A stretch of 64,000 nt of DNA. Origin: Bacillus solimangrovi (GTDB taxonomy: Bacteria > Bacillota > Bacilli > Bacillales > Bacillaceae_N). The notes below the pieces were generated by a model. It was not told where the DNA came from. It ran no database searches and saw nothing but the letters and a program-made list of their open reading frames with translations. The DNA is taken from the NCBI RefSeq assembly GCF_001742425.1, contig NZ_MJEH01000033.1, positions 1 to 64,000 of the forward strand, read 5' to 3'. The translations under genes were made by a program, and so were the position numbers. Below are positions 18,681-28,391 of this stretch, in pieces. Numbering within the stretch: position 1 is the stretch's first letter; each line of letters starts with the position of its first letter.

Positions 18681-19740
18681 TGATATAGGGTTATATAAAT
18701 TCAGGAAGGAACTGATTAAAGAACTTTTAAAGGTTAACGAAGTTTATATTTCACTACCACACGGTCAATTTGTAGAGGATTTAATTGAACTTGGGTGTAA
18801 GTTTATTGATACTCAGATTAGTAGAAGAGGCACTAATCCTATAACTGATTATAAGTTAATGATGGAATATAAACGTATTATAAAGGAAGTAGAACCTAAT
18901 TTGGTACTGACATATACCATTAAACCGAATGTTTATGGGGGAATTGTATGTAGATTCATGAAAGTACCGTATATACCTAATATAACAGGACTTGGGACTG
19001 CTGTAGAGAATGGTGGTATACTTCAAAAGATTACACTGTCTTTATATAGTATAGCTCTCAAAGAAGCCTCTTGTGTTTTTTTTCAGAATAAAGAGAATTT
19101 AAATTTTATCAATAATAAAGGCATTTATAAAGGTAAGCAAAAGTTAATACCTGGTTCTGGAGTTAATCTAAATAACTATAATGTGCTTGATTATCCCAGA
19201 GATAATATAATAAAATTTCTATTTATTTCAAGAGTAATGAAGCATAAAGGCATTGATCAGTATTTAGATACAGCCGAATATATTAAATCTAGATATCCTA
19301 ACACAGAATTTCACATTTTAGGTTTTTGTGAAGAAGCATATGAAGAAAAATTAAAAGAAATGAATGCTAACGGTATAATAAAATATCACGGGATGCAAAG
19401 TGATGTCAGAGAGTTTCACGCTATATCTCACTGTACAATTCATCCTACATTCTATCCCGAAGGAATGTCTAATGTCCTTTTGGAAAGTGCTGCCTGTGGC
19501 AGGCCAATTATAACAACTAACAGAAGTGGTTGTAGAGAAATTATAGATAATGGGATTAATGGATATATAGTAGAACAGAGAAATAGTAGAGACCTAATTA
19601 AAAAGGTGGAAGAATTTCTTTTATTAGATTATGAAGCAAAAAGGCAGATGGGGTTAGCTGGTAGAAATAAAGTTGAAAGAGAATTCGATAGGCAGATTGT
19701 TATTAATGCTTATATTGAAGAAATTAATGACTTACTTTAG
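18652..19740 (+). CDS. GT4-family glycosyltransferase (PglA-like)
   Basis: A 362-residue cytoplasmic GT-B enzyme that probably adds the second sugar to the lipid-linked first sugar. The N-terminal domain has the Wzx-linked GT4 pattern (MARILILANNDIGLYKFRKEL). The C-terminal domain shows FLFISRVMKHKGID and the E-x7-E motif in PEGMSNVLLESAACGRPII. ATG 18652 lies inside the end of epsM, with GAGG at 18639-18642. The sugar donor cannot be told from sequence; its place right after EpsM suggests it works on the bacillosamine-loaded carrier as PglA does. Confidence 0.87.
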   Translation: MARILILANNDIGLYKFRKELIKELLKVNEVYISLPHGQFVEDLIELGCKFIDTQISRRGTNPITDYKLMMEYKRIIKEVEPNLVLTYTIKPNVYGGIVCRFMKVPYIPNITGLGTAVENGGILQKITLSLYSIALKEASCVFFQNKENLNFINNKGIYKGKQKLIPGSGVNLNNYNVLDYPRDNIIKFLFISRVMKHKGIDQYLDTAEYIKSRYPNTEFHILGFCEEAYEEKLKEMNANGIIKYHGMQSDVREFHAISHCTIHPTFYPEGMSNVLLESAACGRPIITTNRSGCREIIDNGINGYIVEQRNSRDLIKKVEEFLLLDYEAKRQMGLAGRNKVEREFDRQIVINAYIEEINDLL

Positions 19741-19751
19741 GAGATTGGGAT

Positions 19752-20651
19752 ATGTTCAAAAAAGATATTATCACAGTTGTAACACCTACTTATAATAGAG
19801 CTTATATATTGGGAAACTGTTACAAGTCTTTAAAATTACAAACTAGCAAATCATTTGTTTGGATGATCATTGATGACGGATCAACAGATAATACTCAAGA
19901 ATTAGTTGAAAAGTGGATAGCAGAAAAAGAAATTACTATTATCTATCTCAAGAAAGAGAATGGTGGAAAAGCATCTGCACTCAACATGGCTCTAAATCAT
20001 GTTGATACCGAATATTTTGTTTGCTTAGACTCAGATGATACATTTACTATTCACGCAATTGAATTAGCGCTGGATCAACTGAAAAAAACTATTGAGAATG
20101 AAAAAATATGTGGTGTTATGGCTCTTAGAAACTCTGATAGCGGTGAAGTTTTAGGCGGTAAAAGAATACCAGACAAAGTAGACGAAGCAACCGTCATGGA
20201 TATAACAGATAAATTTAGAATACGATCAGAGTTCATTCAGTTTTATAAAATGAAAATTCTCTCAAAGTATAGATTTCCAATAGTAGAAGGAGAAAAGTTC
20301 ATATCACCTGAATATATCGCTAGAGAAGTTAATAGAAACTACAAATTTAAGATTTCGCAAGAAAATCTATGTGTTTGTGAGTACCTTTCTGATGGATTAA
20401 CTCGAAATAAACTTAGGGTTATTAAGAGAAATCCGAAAGGGTACACCTTGGTTAAGCGACAGTCTTATGAATTAGCAAAAGGTTTTGTTGCTAAAGTAAA
20501 ACACGGAATAATGTATATTGCTGGTTGTATTCTTAGTAGGGAAAAAGAATATATCTTAAAGTCCCCTCACAAGATTATTACTTTATTTTGTTTTCCTTTA
20601 GGATGGTTAGCATATAAAGTTAAATTCAGCAAAGGTGATAATGCTTTATGA
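19752..20651 (+). CDS. GT2-family glycosyltransferase
   Basis: A 299-residue GT-A enzyme. The N-terminus, VVTPTYNRAYILGNCYKSL, and the Asp motifs IDDGSTDNT (about 39-47) and CLDSDDTF (about 92-99, the DXD site) are typical of family 2. The C-terminal third (about 210-299) has a conserved hydrophobic tail that may touch the membrane. It lies 11 bases after the preceding transferase and overlaps the polymerase gene by four bases (ATGA). Donor and acceptor are unknown. Confidence 0.87.
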   Translation: MFKKDIITVVTPTYNRAYILGNCYKSLKLQTSKSFVWMIIDDGSTDNTQELVEKWIAEKEITIIYLKKENGGKASALNMALNHVDTEYFVCLDSDDTFTIHAIELALDQLKKTIENEKICGVMALRNSDSGEVLGGKRIPDKVDEATVMDITDKFRIRSEFIQFYKMKILSKYRFPIVEGEKFISPEYIAREVNRNYKFKISQENLCVCEYLSDGLTRNKLRVIKRNPKGYTLVKRQSYELAKGFVAKVKHGIMYIAGCILSREKEYILKSPHKIITLFCFPLGWLAYKVKFSKGDNAL

Positions 20652-22156
20652 AGATAAACGTTAATAAAATTAAGGGCATATTTATTTATTTAGCATATAT
20701 AGTATTTGCGTTTATTATCGCATTTGCGTTTGGGCTCCCTGAAGAAGTTAACCTTGAACTCATGGGTATCTTAGGCTGGGGTTTATTAATAATAAGTTTT
20801 ATTACATGGCGTATTATTACAGGAGAGTTTATTACGGCATATACCTTCTATCTAGGAGTGCTGTATTTATTTTTTTATGGTCAAAGCTTATTGATTCCTT
20901 TCGATTTAGTTACTCCGGAAAGGGATTTAATTCTTAGATATAGTTTTATCAATGAGAACAACCTTTTTGAGGCACAGGTTTATTCGTTTTTGTGTCTAGC
21001 TAGTTTTCATTTAGGTGGTTTATTATTTTATAAAGTAAATAAGCTAAAAGATGAACCTCGGTTAAAAAAATTGGGAGAAAAGTCCATAAGTGATAAAGCA
21101 ATACTTGCTACGGGAATATCATTATTTATTGTTTCAGTGATACCATATATATATGGCATGTTTCAGTCATTAATACTAGTAAAGATGTATGGATATAGCG
21201 GAGTCTCTCGACTTGATGCACAAACAGGCTTAAACAGTTTAATGGGGAAAATGTCCTTATATTTTATCCCAAGCTTACTATGTTTAACAATAGCAGTAAG
21301 AAATAGTAAAGTTTTAAGAACGGTTGTTCAGGTAATTAGTGGTATGGTGATTTTTTCAATATTGTATATTGGCGAGAGAAACGATGCTATCGTGTTTATA
21401 CTGGCATTAGTCTTAATTCAACACTATTTTATTCGGAAAATATCACTCAAGCAGAGTTTGAAATACATTGTTTCAGGGGTTGTACTTCTTTCTTTACTAA
21501 CAACTATAGCTGATATTAGAAACATGGAAGGTAGAACTGTTTTTGATTATTTTGAATATATGATGATAAACAGTTTTAATAATAATTTTATAACAGAACT
21601 AATTAGTGAGTTGGGAAGTTCAATGATGCCAACAATTGCCATCATGGGTTTTGTTGATAGTGGAGAGCCATTAAGAAATGGTACAACTTACTTATACTCA
21701 TTACTCTCTATTGTTCCCAATCTAGGATTTTGGGATCTTCACCCTGCTGCTCAGGTTGCTTCTTTAGGACAATGGTTAAAATTTCGTTTGGGGTTATCTT
21801 TTGGTCCCGGGTTTTCTCTAGCCGCTGAGTCATATTTAAACTTTGCTTGGTGGGGCTTCTTTATCTTTATCTTTCTAGGAGCATTTATATCAAAGATTTT
21901 AGGTTTATTGAATAAAACTACTGTAAAGTATTATCCAGCGATTGCATGCTTTGTTTTAATATTTTTTAATTCATCGTTATTCTATATTAGAGATACTTTC
22001 CTTGGGAATATAAGAGCAATATTTTATATGGGATTACCGATATATTTACTAATAATATTTTTTAATAACAGAGTAGAAAGACGCAAGAAAGAAGCTCCTG
22101 AAAGTAAAGGTGGGACATATGATGGAATTATTTACGATAATTATTCCGATTTATAA
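20648..22156 (+). CDS. Oligosaccharide repeat-unit polymerase (Wzy-like)
   Basis: A 502-residue integral membrane protein with about 11-12 predicted helices spread over its length and one large loop around residues 275-385, which carries Arg and His residues (GTTYLYSLLSIVPNLG...AAQVASLGQWLKFRLG). This is the layout of Wzy or O-antigen-ligase-like polymerases, which have little sequence identity to each other. Its position among transferases, with a flippase downstream, supports the role of joining repeat units outside the membrane. The 3' end overlaps the next gene by 35 bases. Confidence 0.8.
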   Translation: MKINVNKIKGIFIYLAYIVFAFIIAFAFGLPEEVNLELMGILGWGLLIISFITWRIITGEFITAYTFYLGVLYLFFYGQSLLIPFDLVTPERDLILRYSFINENNLFEAQVYSFLCLASFHLGGLLFYKVNKLKDEPRLKKLGEKSISDKAILATGISLFIVSVIPYIYGMFQSLILVKMYGYSGVSRLDAQTGLNSLMGKMSLYFIPSLLCLTIAVRNSKVLRTVVQVISGMVIFSILYIGERNDAIVFILALVLIQHYFIRKISLKQSLKYIVSGVVLLSLLTTIADIRNMEGRTVFDYFEYMMINSFNNNFITELISELGSSMMPTIAIMGFVDSGEPLRNGTTYLYSLLSIVPNLGFWDLHPAAQVASLGQWLKFRLGLSFGPGFSLAAESYLNFAWWGFFIFIFLGAFISKILGLLNKTTVKYYPAIACFVLIFFNSSLFYIRDTFLGNIRAIFYMGLPIYLLIIFFNNRVERRKKEAPESKGGTYDGIIYDNYSDL

Positions 22157-23159
22157 CGTAGAAAAGTATTTAGAAGAATGTATTAATAGTGTAATTAATC
22201 AGACATACAAAAATTTAGATATAATTCTAGTAAATGATGGCTCTCAAGATAAAAGTTTAGAAATTTGTAAGCAATATAAAAAAAGTGATACGAGAATAAA
22301 CTTGATTTCCAAAACAAATGGAGGCTTATCATCAGCAAGAAATGTAGGATTGGAGAATGCAAGAGGAAAATATGTTATGTTTCTTGATAGTGATGATTAT
22401 CTTTATAATGAAGAGGTAGTTGAAAAGTTTATAAACATATTTCGAACAACCAATTGTGATTTGATATATGGGTCGTATACTGGTTTTCTAGATGAAAGTC
22501 AGGATAACATTGGAATGTATATAAAAGATAAAAGGTTAAATATAACGAATAGCGATGTTGTTAATATGGATAACCAGGGTGTTTTATTACAGTTATACAA
22601 GAGTAAAAGTTATGCCAGTTCAGCAGCAACAAAGGTATATAAAAAAGAAGTTATAGACACAAACGGCCTTGAATTTAAGATGGGCATTTATCATGAGGAT
22701 GAAGAATGGACTCCAAAAGTTATTGCAAATACCCAAAAAGTTTATGTTTTTAATGAGAAATTTTATATGAGACGTTATAGACCAGAGTCTATAATGACCA
22801 CTCAAGATGAGAGTAAGTTAGTGAAAAGAATTAATGATTTATTAAGTATTGCTAACTGGATGATTAAGTACACGGACCAAAACTTCGATAATATTGAATT
22901 AAAAAATACTATGAAAAGTTATTTTGGATCTTTTATTATTAGAAGTTTAATTCTATATAAGAGTATTGCTACAGAAGAGTATAAAAATAAAGCTAAACAG
23001 TTAATATTTCAAAATCTACATTTGTTTAAGTATATGAACAGTGCAAAGTTCAGAGTAATCAACATATTGAATAATTTAGTAGGTATAGATCTAACCGCTT
23101 CTTTCTTATCAATACTATTAAAAATTAAAACTAATAAAGGTGATAAATATGAAGGCTAA
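22122..23159 (+). CDS. GT2-family glycosyltransferase (EpsJ/WcaA-like)
   Basis: A 345-residue GT-A transferase. MELFTIIIPIYNVEKYLEE starts the fold, followed by VNDGSQDKSLEIC (about 36-48) and the DXD site FLDSDDYL near 92-99. The C-terminal part is helical and Lys-rich (FLSILLKIKTNKG). I chose ATG 22122, seven bases after AAAGGTGGG; ATG 22119 is equally possible, while the GTG at 22110 lies on the ribosome site. It overlaps the polymerase gene and, by 11 bases, the sulfotransferase gene. Confidence 0.87.
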   Translation: MELFTIIIPIYNVEKYLEECINSVINQTYKNLDIILVNDGSQDKSLEICKQYKKSDTRINLISKTNGGLSSARNVGLENARGKYVMFLDSDDYLYNEEVVEKFINIFRTTNCDLIYGSYTGFLDESQDNIGMYIKDKRLNITNSDVVNMDNQGVLLQLYKSKSYASSAATKVYKKEVIDTNGLEFKMGIYHEDEEWTPKVIANTQKVYVFNEKFYMRRYRPESIMTTQDESKLVKRINDLLSIANWMIKYTDQNFDNIELKNTMKSYFGSFIIRSLILYKSIATEEYKNKAKQLIFQNLHLFKYMNSAKFRVINILNNLVGIDLTASFLSILLKIKTNKGDKYEG

Positions 23160-23958
23160 AATAAAGAAAATATTAATGAAAAGCCCAAAATTATATACTG
23201 TAGCAAGGTATTTTTATCGGTTTGTCTTTTTTGACATGATTAACTTGATCAGATATAAAAAGCTTGAAAAAACAGAATACATTATTGTTCCTAATAAGAG
23301 TATCATCTATCTAAACAATTCAAAGGTTGCGTGTTCTTCCATAAAAAGTACGTTTATTGACGAAAGCATTCCTGATGACTATAGTATTCACAACAAAATT
23401 AAAAATTTAAGAAGAGAGTACTATACTGAAGAAGAAAGTAACTATTTTAAATTCACCTTTGTGAGGAATCCTTTCGATAGATTAGTTTCATGCTATGAGA
23501 GTAAGTATAGGAAAGATAAAAAGATGGGAAAACAAAAATTACACTTTGATGAGTATTTGTTTGGTTATATAAAAAAAGATAATGGATTTGAAGATTTTGT
23601 AAGGAAAGTCGTAAAATTACCAGATCATTTAGCAGATAGACATTTCCAGTCCCAGTATAATTTAATATATGACCGCAAAGGAAAGAGTCGTGTTGACTTT
23701 ATTGGTAAATATGAAAATCTAACCGAAGATTTTAAAGATATTAAAGATCAGTATAACTTAAGAGATTTACCACACTTTAATAATACTGGTAAAAGGAATT
23801 GGATGGATTATTATAATATAGATACTGCAAGAATGGTTCGCAAGAAATACGCCAATGAAATAGAAAAATTTGGTTACGAAGAAGAGTATAACATTCTTAT
23901 TGAGTATTTAAATAAAAAAGAAAATAGAAATAAAAATATGAATAAGATTACAAGCTAA
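23149..23958 (+). CDS. Carbohydrate sulfotransferase (Sulfotransfer_2 type)
   Basis: A 269-residue protein resembling animal HNK-1/chondroitin-type sulfotransferases, which move sulfate from PAPS to a sugar hydroxyl. The 5'-phosphosulfate loop is SKVACSSIKSTF (Lys59 to Lys66). The 3'-phosphate site is VRNPFDRLVSCYESKY (Arg106, Ser114), matching the family pattern RDPFxRLVSxY. GKYENLTEDF near 184 corresponds to the family's GxxEnLxeD segment. There is no clear signal peptide; the N-terminal 40 residues are basic and hydrophobic and may touch the membrane. ATG 23149 has AAAGGTG at 23136-23142 and overlaps the upstream transferase. The CysD/CysNC pair encoded two genes downstream would supply PAPS. 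The acceptor sugar is unknown. Confidence 0.88.
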   Translation: MKAKIKKILMKSPKLYTVARYFYRFVFFDMINLIRYKKLEKTEYIIVPNKSIIYLNNSKVACSSIKSTFIDESIPDDYSIHNKIKNLRREYYTEEESNYFKFTFVRNPFDRLVSCYESKYRKDKKMGKQKLHFDEYLFGYIKKDNGFEDFVRKVVKLPDHLADRHFQSQYNLIYDRKGKSRVDFIGKYENLTEDFKDIKDQYNLRDLPHFNNTGKRNWMDYYNIDTARMVRKKYANEIEKFGYEEEYNILIEYLNKKENRNKNMNKITS

Positions 23959-24027
23959 TATATCCTGTGCAATTATATAGAAATTTGTTTGTATCGATTT
24001 TATTAAATAACTAATTATGGGACGTAT

Positions 24028-25521
24028 ATGATGAATAAAGAATTATCTACTGTTACAAAACAATCGGGTATGGTATTTACCGGGAAAATAATTGCGCTTA
24101 TTTTTGGTTTGTTTTTAAATTTTCTTGCTGCTCGATTTTTAGGTGCAGAAATTTATGGGAAATTTATGTTCGTTTTTAATTTTATAAGCTTTTTCCCGGT
24201 GTTAGTCTTAGTGGGGCTACAGCAAGGTTTAGTATATTTTATCCCTAAATTTGATGATAATGAGGAAAAAGCTCAAAGAAATAACCTTATTACTTTTAGT
24301 TACTTTTTGGTATTTTCATTAAGTTTAATAGTTATAACTTTAATATATTTTAATAGTAACTTTATAGCTGCGAAATTATTAAACAGCCCGCAATTAGAAC
24401 ATTTACTTAAATTGATGGCGCCTTTAATATTATTTATTGCTTTAGGTCAACTTTCACAAGGGGTTTTCCGGGGAATAAAAAAAATCAAGTTTTATGTTTT
24501 TAATCAAGATATTTTAGTACCAATAACTAAAATAATAGTACTCATAATTGCTATTATACTAGGATCACAATTATATAGTTTAGCTATTGCGTTTTATTGT
24601 TCATTGATATTTGGCACATTATACTTATTAACAACCGTCTATAGGTTAGGGCTTCTAAGTAAGTTTAGTTTAAATCCTTTAAAACATTATAAGGAATTGT
24701 TGAAGTTTTCACTTCCATTATTGTTAACAGGGTTTCTAGCAGTAATTAGCCAAAGAACGGATAGCTTAATGATTGGTTATTTTCTAAATGAAACCCAAGT
24801 AGGGATTTATGACATAGCTTTAAAGATCGGAACATTAAGCAGTTTCATTTTAGTAGCATTTAATACTATGTTTGCCCCCACAATATCATCTCTATACCAT
24901 AGAAATGATTTAGCAACATTAAGTTCGATGTATAAGGCAATAACCAAATGGGTAGTTGGAGTAAATTTAATTACTTTTTCTGTAATATTACTGTTTGGTC
25001 AGGATATTATGCATATATTCGGTAAAGAGTTTATAGCAGGATCTACTGCATTGGTTTTAGTGGGGATTGGTCAAATTGTAAATGCTGGTGTGGGATCGGC
25101 TGGATATATTCTTATAATGACTGGTAATCCTCATTATGAAATGTATCTTAACTTTTTAGTAGTTTTTATAAATGTCACACTGAATTTATTGTTGATACCA
25201 TTATACGGAATAGAAGGGGCAGCACTCGCTTCTCTAGTATCTGTGGCTATAGCAAATATAGTTAAATTACTCCTAGTTTACAGGAAACATAGACTTCACC
25301 CCTATAATCTAAATTATATTAAACTTATTTGTTCTATTGTATTCTCACTCTTAGTTACCCAATGGCTAAAGAGTCTATTAACTTTGTCTTGGTATAGTGA
25401 GTTTATATTATTATCTCTCCTTTTAGTACTTTTATCTGGATTAATTTATTATATTTTTGGATTAGATACTGAGGATAAAATGGTTATACGTTCAATTACT
25501 AAGAAAATAAATAAGAAATAA
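24028..25521 (+). CDS. Polysaccharide flippase (Wzx, MATE-like/MVF superfamily)
   Basis: A 497-residue membrane protein with 12-14 predicted helices; it carries lipid-linked repeat units across the membrane. The start, TKQSGMVFTGKIIALIFGLFLNF, and the central PLLLTGFLAVISQRTDSLMIG are typical of the Polysacc_synt/Wzx group. ATG 24028 or the adjacent ATG 24031 may be used. It follows the sulfotransferase by 69 bases and ends 58 bases before cysD. It completes a Wzx/Wzy-type assembly line with the polymerase at 20648. Confidence 0.9.
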   Translation: MMNKELSTVTKQSGMVFTGKIIALIFGLFLNFLAARFLGAEIYGKFMFVFNFISFFPVLVLVGLQQGLVYFIPKFDDNEEKAQRNNLITFSYFLVFSLSLIVITLIYFNSNFIAAKLLNSPQLEHLLKLMAPLILFIALGQLSQGVFRGIKKIKFYVFNQDILVPITKIIVLIIAIILGSQLYSLAIAFYCSLIFGTLYLLTTVYRLGLLSKFSLNPLKHYKELLKFSLPLLLTGFLAVISQRTDSLMIGYFLNETQVGIYDIALKIGTLSSFILVAFNTMFAPTISSLYHRNDLATLSSMYKAITKWVVGVNLITFSVILLFGQDIMHIFGKEFIAGSTALVLVGIGQIVNAGVGSAGYILIMTGNPHYEMYLNFLVVFINVTLNLLLIPLYGIEGAALASLVSVAIANIVKLLLVYRKHRLHPYNLNYIKLICSIVFSLLVTQWLKSLLTLSWYSEFILLSLLLVLLSGLIYYIFGLDTEDKMVIRSITKKINKK

Positions 25522-25579
25522 TGAAAAACATTTCTATTAACGCAAGTTTAATATAAAGATAATGAGGAGGAAATCATCG

Positions 25580-26479
25580 ATGAAAGAACTAACACACCTC
25601 GATCAACTTGAGGCTGAAGCAATTTATATTATTCGTGAAGTAGCTGCAGAATGTGAAAATCCAGTTATGCTTTATTCAATTGGAAAGGATAGCTCTGTTA
25701 TGCTTCATTTAGCAATGAAAGCTTTTTATCCGGAAAAACCCCCATTTCCTTTCATGCATGTAAATACTACATGGAAGTTTAAAGAAATGATTGAATTCCG
25801 TGATCGTAAAGCAAAAGAACTTGGGATAGAAATGATAGAAGAAATAAATAACGAAGCAGTAGAACAAGGTATTAACCCATTTGACCACGGATCAGCTTAT
25901 ACAGATATAATGAAAACTCAAGCACTAAAACAAGGGTTGGATAAATATGGGTTCGATGCTGCTTTTGGTGGCGGAAGACGTGATGAAGAAAAATCACGTG
26001 CTAAAGAACGTATTTTCTCTTTCCGTAATAAAAATCATGCCTGGGACCCCAAAAATCAAAAGCCTGAAATGTGGAAACTTTATAACACAAGAATCAACAA
26101 AGGTGAAAGTATGCGTGTCTTCCCACTCTCTAATTGGACTGAAAAAGATATCTGGCAATACATTCGCAAAGAAAATATTGATATAGTACCGTTATATTTT
26201 GCTAAAGAAAGACCGGTTGTCTATCGTGAAGGCAACATCGTAATGGTGGACGATGATCGTATGAAATTAGAACCTGGTGAAGAAGTGGTCATGAAGAAGG
26301 TTCGTTTCCGAACATTAGGTTGTTACCCTCTTACTGGTGGTGTTGAATCCGAAGCAGAGACTTTAGATGAAATCATTGAAGAAACACTTGGAGCGACCTC
26401 ATCTGAAAGAACCAGTCGAGTGATTGACCAAGAAGCTGCTGGCAGTATGGAAAGACGTAAGCGAGAGGGGTATTTCTAA
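25580..26479 (+). CDS. cysD: Sulfate adenylyltransferase subunit 2 (CysD/NodP)
   Basis: A 299-residue catalytic half of the two-subunit ATP sulfurylase, which makes adenosine 5'-phosphosulfate (APS) from ATP and sulfate. The PP-loop [15 protein letters not shown] (about 35-49) and the [16 protein letters not shown] segment near 137 are hallmarks of CysD. ATG 25580 has GAGGAGG at 25564-25570; the ATG at 25562 lies on that site and is rejected. It sits one base before cysNC. Bacillus usually makes APS with a single-chain Sat enzyme, so this heterodimer next to a sulfotransferase points to a dedicated supply for sulfation, as NodPQ does for NodH in rhizobia. Confidence 0.96.
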   Translation: MKELTHLDQLEAEAIYIIREVAAECENPVMLYSIGKDSSVMLHLAMKAFYPEKPPFPFMHVNTTWKFKEMIEFRDRKAKELGIEMIEEINNEAVEQGINPFDHGSAYTDIMKTQALKQGLDKYGFDAAFGGGRRDEEKSRAKERIFSFRNKNHAWDPKNQKPEMWKLYNTRINKGESMRVFPLSNWTEKDIWQYIRKENIDIVPLYFAKERPVVYREGNIVMVDDDRMKLEPGEEVVMKKVRFRTLGCYPLTGGVESEAETLDEIIEETLGATSSERTSRVIDQEAAGSMERRKREGYF

Positions 26480-26480
26480 A

Positions 26481-28304
26481 ATGAAAAGTCTATTAAAATT
26501 TATAACGTGTGGAAGTGTAGATGACGGAAAATCAACATTAATTGGACATATGCTTTATGACGCAAAACTATTATTCGCTGATCAAGAGCAGGCTTTAGAG
26601 CTTGATAGTAAAGTTGGAAGTCGTGGAGGAGAAATTGATTATTCCCTTCTTCTTGATGGATTAATGGCGGAAAGGGAGCAAGGGATCACAATTGATGTAG
26701 CGTACCGTTATTTTACGACGGATAATCGTTCCTTTATCGTTGCCGATACACCAGGACATGAAGAATATACACGTAACATGGCAGTAGGAGCTTCGTTTGC
26801 AGAATTAGCTATTATTCTAGTTGATGCAACAAAGGGTGTTATTACTCAGACAAAACGCCATGCTCGTATTTGTGCTTTAATGGGGATTAAACACCTTGTT
26901 TTAGCTGTAAACAAAATGGACTTAATAGAGTTTGACCAAAAGCGTTTTGAAGAAATCAAAAAGGATTTCTTACAATTAACGCATGGCTTTAATCTTGAAA
27001 GTATTCAAGTGATTCCGGTTTCAGCTACTGAAGGGGATAACATTACAAAAAAGTCAGAAAACACACTTTGGTATGATGGCTTACCATTGTTACCATATTT
27101 AGAAAGTGTGGATGTTACGAAAGAGCAACATGATAGCTTTATTCTTCCAGTTCAGCGTGTAAGCCGTCCAAACCATACATTCCGTGGTTTCCAAGGTCAA
27201 ATAGAGGCAGGAACCATTTCAGTAGGTGACGACATCACTACGCTTCCAAGTAATGAAAAAGCAAAGGTGAAAAGTATATTGGTGGCAGATAAAGAATTGG
27301 AATCCGCGATTGTTGGACAGCCTGTAACCATACAATTAGACCGCGAAGTGGACGTGTCTCGTGGGAATGTGTTAACGACTTCAAGCAATATACAAGTAAC
27401 TGATATGTTTACGGCTACGATTTTGTGGATGGATGATACCAAGCTTATACCAGGTCGAAACTACCTAGTAAAAGTAGGAACAAAAGTTCTTCCTGGTACT
27501 GTGATGTCCATTAAGCATAAGATTGATATTAACAGTGGGGAGCATATTCCAGCTGATAAAGCTTTCAAAAATGAACTAGTAGAATGTGATATTTCCTTAT
27601 CAGAAAATATGGTATTTGATACTTTTGAAAATAATGAGGCACTTGGTGGACTGATTTTAATCGACCGTGTGTCAAATATGACTTCAGCTTGTGGTGTAAT
27701 TGAGCATTCACTTCGTCGTTCAACAAATGTTATATGGCAAGAAACTGACATTACAAGAGAGATTCGTTCCCAACAAAAGGGACAAAAACCATTGACACTT
27801 TGGTTCACAGGTCTTTCAGGTTCAGGAAAATCGACACTTGCTAATGCTGTTGAAAAACGATTAGTTTCTCTAGGACACCATACTATGCTCCTAGATGGTG
27901 ACAATGTACGTCATGGCTTGAACAAAAACTTAGGTTTTAAAGAAAGTGATCGTGTTGAAAATATTCGTCGTATTGCTGAAGTGGCAAAGCTGATGAATGA
28001 TGCAGGTTTGATTACTCTGACATCCTTCATTTCACCATATGACAGTGATCGTCAAAGTGCGAGAGAGGTCATTGGTAAAGAATATATTGAAATCTATGTG
28101 AGCACACCACTTGAAGAGTGTGAAAAACGTGATGTGAAAGGTTTATATAAAAAAGCTCGAACTGGTGAGATTCCAAACTTTACTGGTATTTCTAGTCCAT
28201 ACGAAGCGCCAGAAAATCCAGAAATTGAGATCGATACAAGTAAGTACACGTTAGAAGAAGCAACAGATTATGTTGTGAAGGAAATTATGAAACTTTGGAA
28301 TTAG
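26481..28304 (+). CDS. cysNC: Fused sulfate adenylyltransferase subunit 1 / APS kinase (CysN-CysC, NodQ type)
   Basis: A 607-residue fusion. Residues 1 to about 415 form the GTPase subunit of ATP sulfurylase: G1 [10 protein letters not shown]3 [13 protein letters not shown]4 NKMD, then EF-Tu-like beta domains. Residues from about 430 to the end form APS kinase: P-loop [26 protein letters not shown], and FISPYDSDR in the substrate loop. The product is PAPS. I moved the start from an upstream ATG inside cysD to ATG 26481, which gives the normal family beginning [19 protein letters not shown]. No APS or PAPS reductase is encoded in the window, supporting use in sulfation rather than cysteine synthesis. 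Confidence 0.96.
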   Translation: MKSLLKFITCGSVDDGKSTLIGHMLYDAKLLFADQEQALELDSKVGSRGGEIDYSLLLDGLMAEREQGITIDVAYRYFTTDNRSFIVADTPGHEEYTRNMAVGASFAELAIILVDATKGVITQTKRHARICALMGIKHLVLAVNKMDLIEFDQKRFEEIKKDFLQLTHGFNLESIQVIPVSATEGDNITKKSENTLWYDGLPLLPYLESVDVTKEQHDSFILPVQRVSRPNHTFRGFQGQIEAGTISVGDDITTLPSNEKAKVKSILVADKELESAIVGQPVTIQLDREVDVSRGNVLTTSSNIQVTDMFTATILWMDDTKLIPGRNYLVKVGTKVLPGTVMSIKHKIDINSGEHIPADKAFKNELVECDISLSENMVFDTFENNEALGGLILIDRVSNMTSACGVIEHSLRRSTNVIWQETDITREIRSQQKGQKPLTLWFTGLSGSGKSTLANAVEKRLVSLGHHTMLLDGDNVRHGLNKNLGFKESDRVENIRRIAEVAKLMNDAGLITLTSFISPYDSDRQSAREVIGKEYIEIYVSTPLEECEKRDVKGLYKKARTGEIPNFTGISSPYEAPENPEIEIDTSKYTLEEATDYVVKEIMKLWN

Positions 28305-28314
28305 AGTTTTTAAG

Positions 28315-28350
28315 AAGCTACTACTTTTTAATTGGTAGTAGCTTTCTTTG
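28315..28350 (+). terminator. Terminator between cysNC and the permease gene
   Basis: AAGCTACTAC (28315-28324) pairs perfectly with GTAGTAGCTT (28335-28344), followed by TCTTTGTT. It sits inside what looks like one operon and could lower expression of the downstream genes or mark a second promoter. Confidence 0.8.
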
Positions 28351-28391
28351 TTAATAAGTGATTTTGTGTTTTATGAAAGGAAGGCCTCTCC

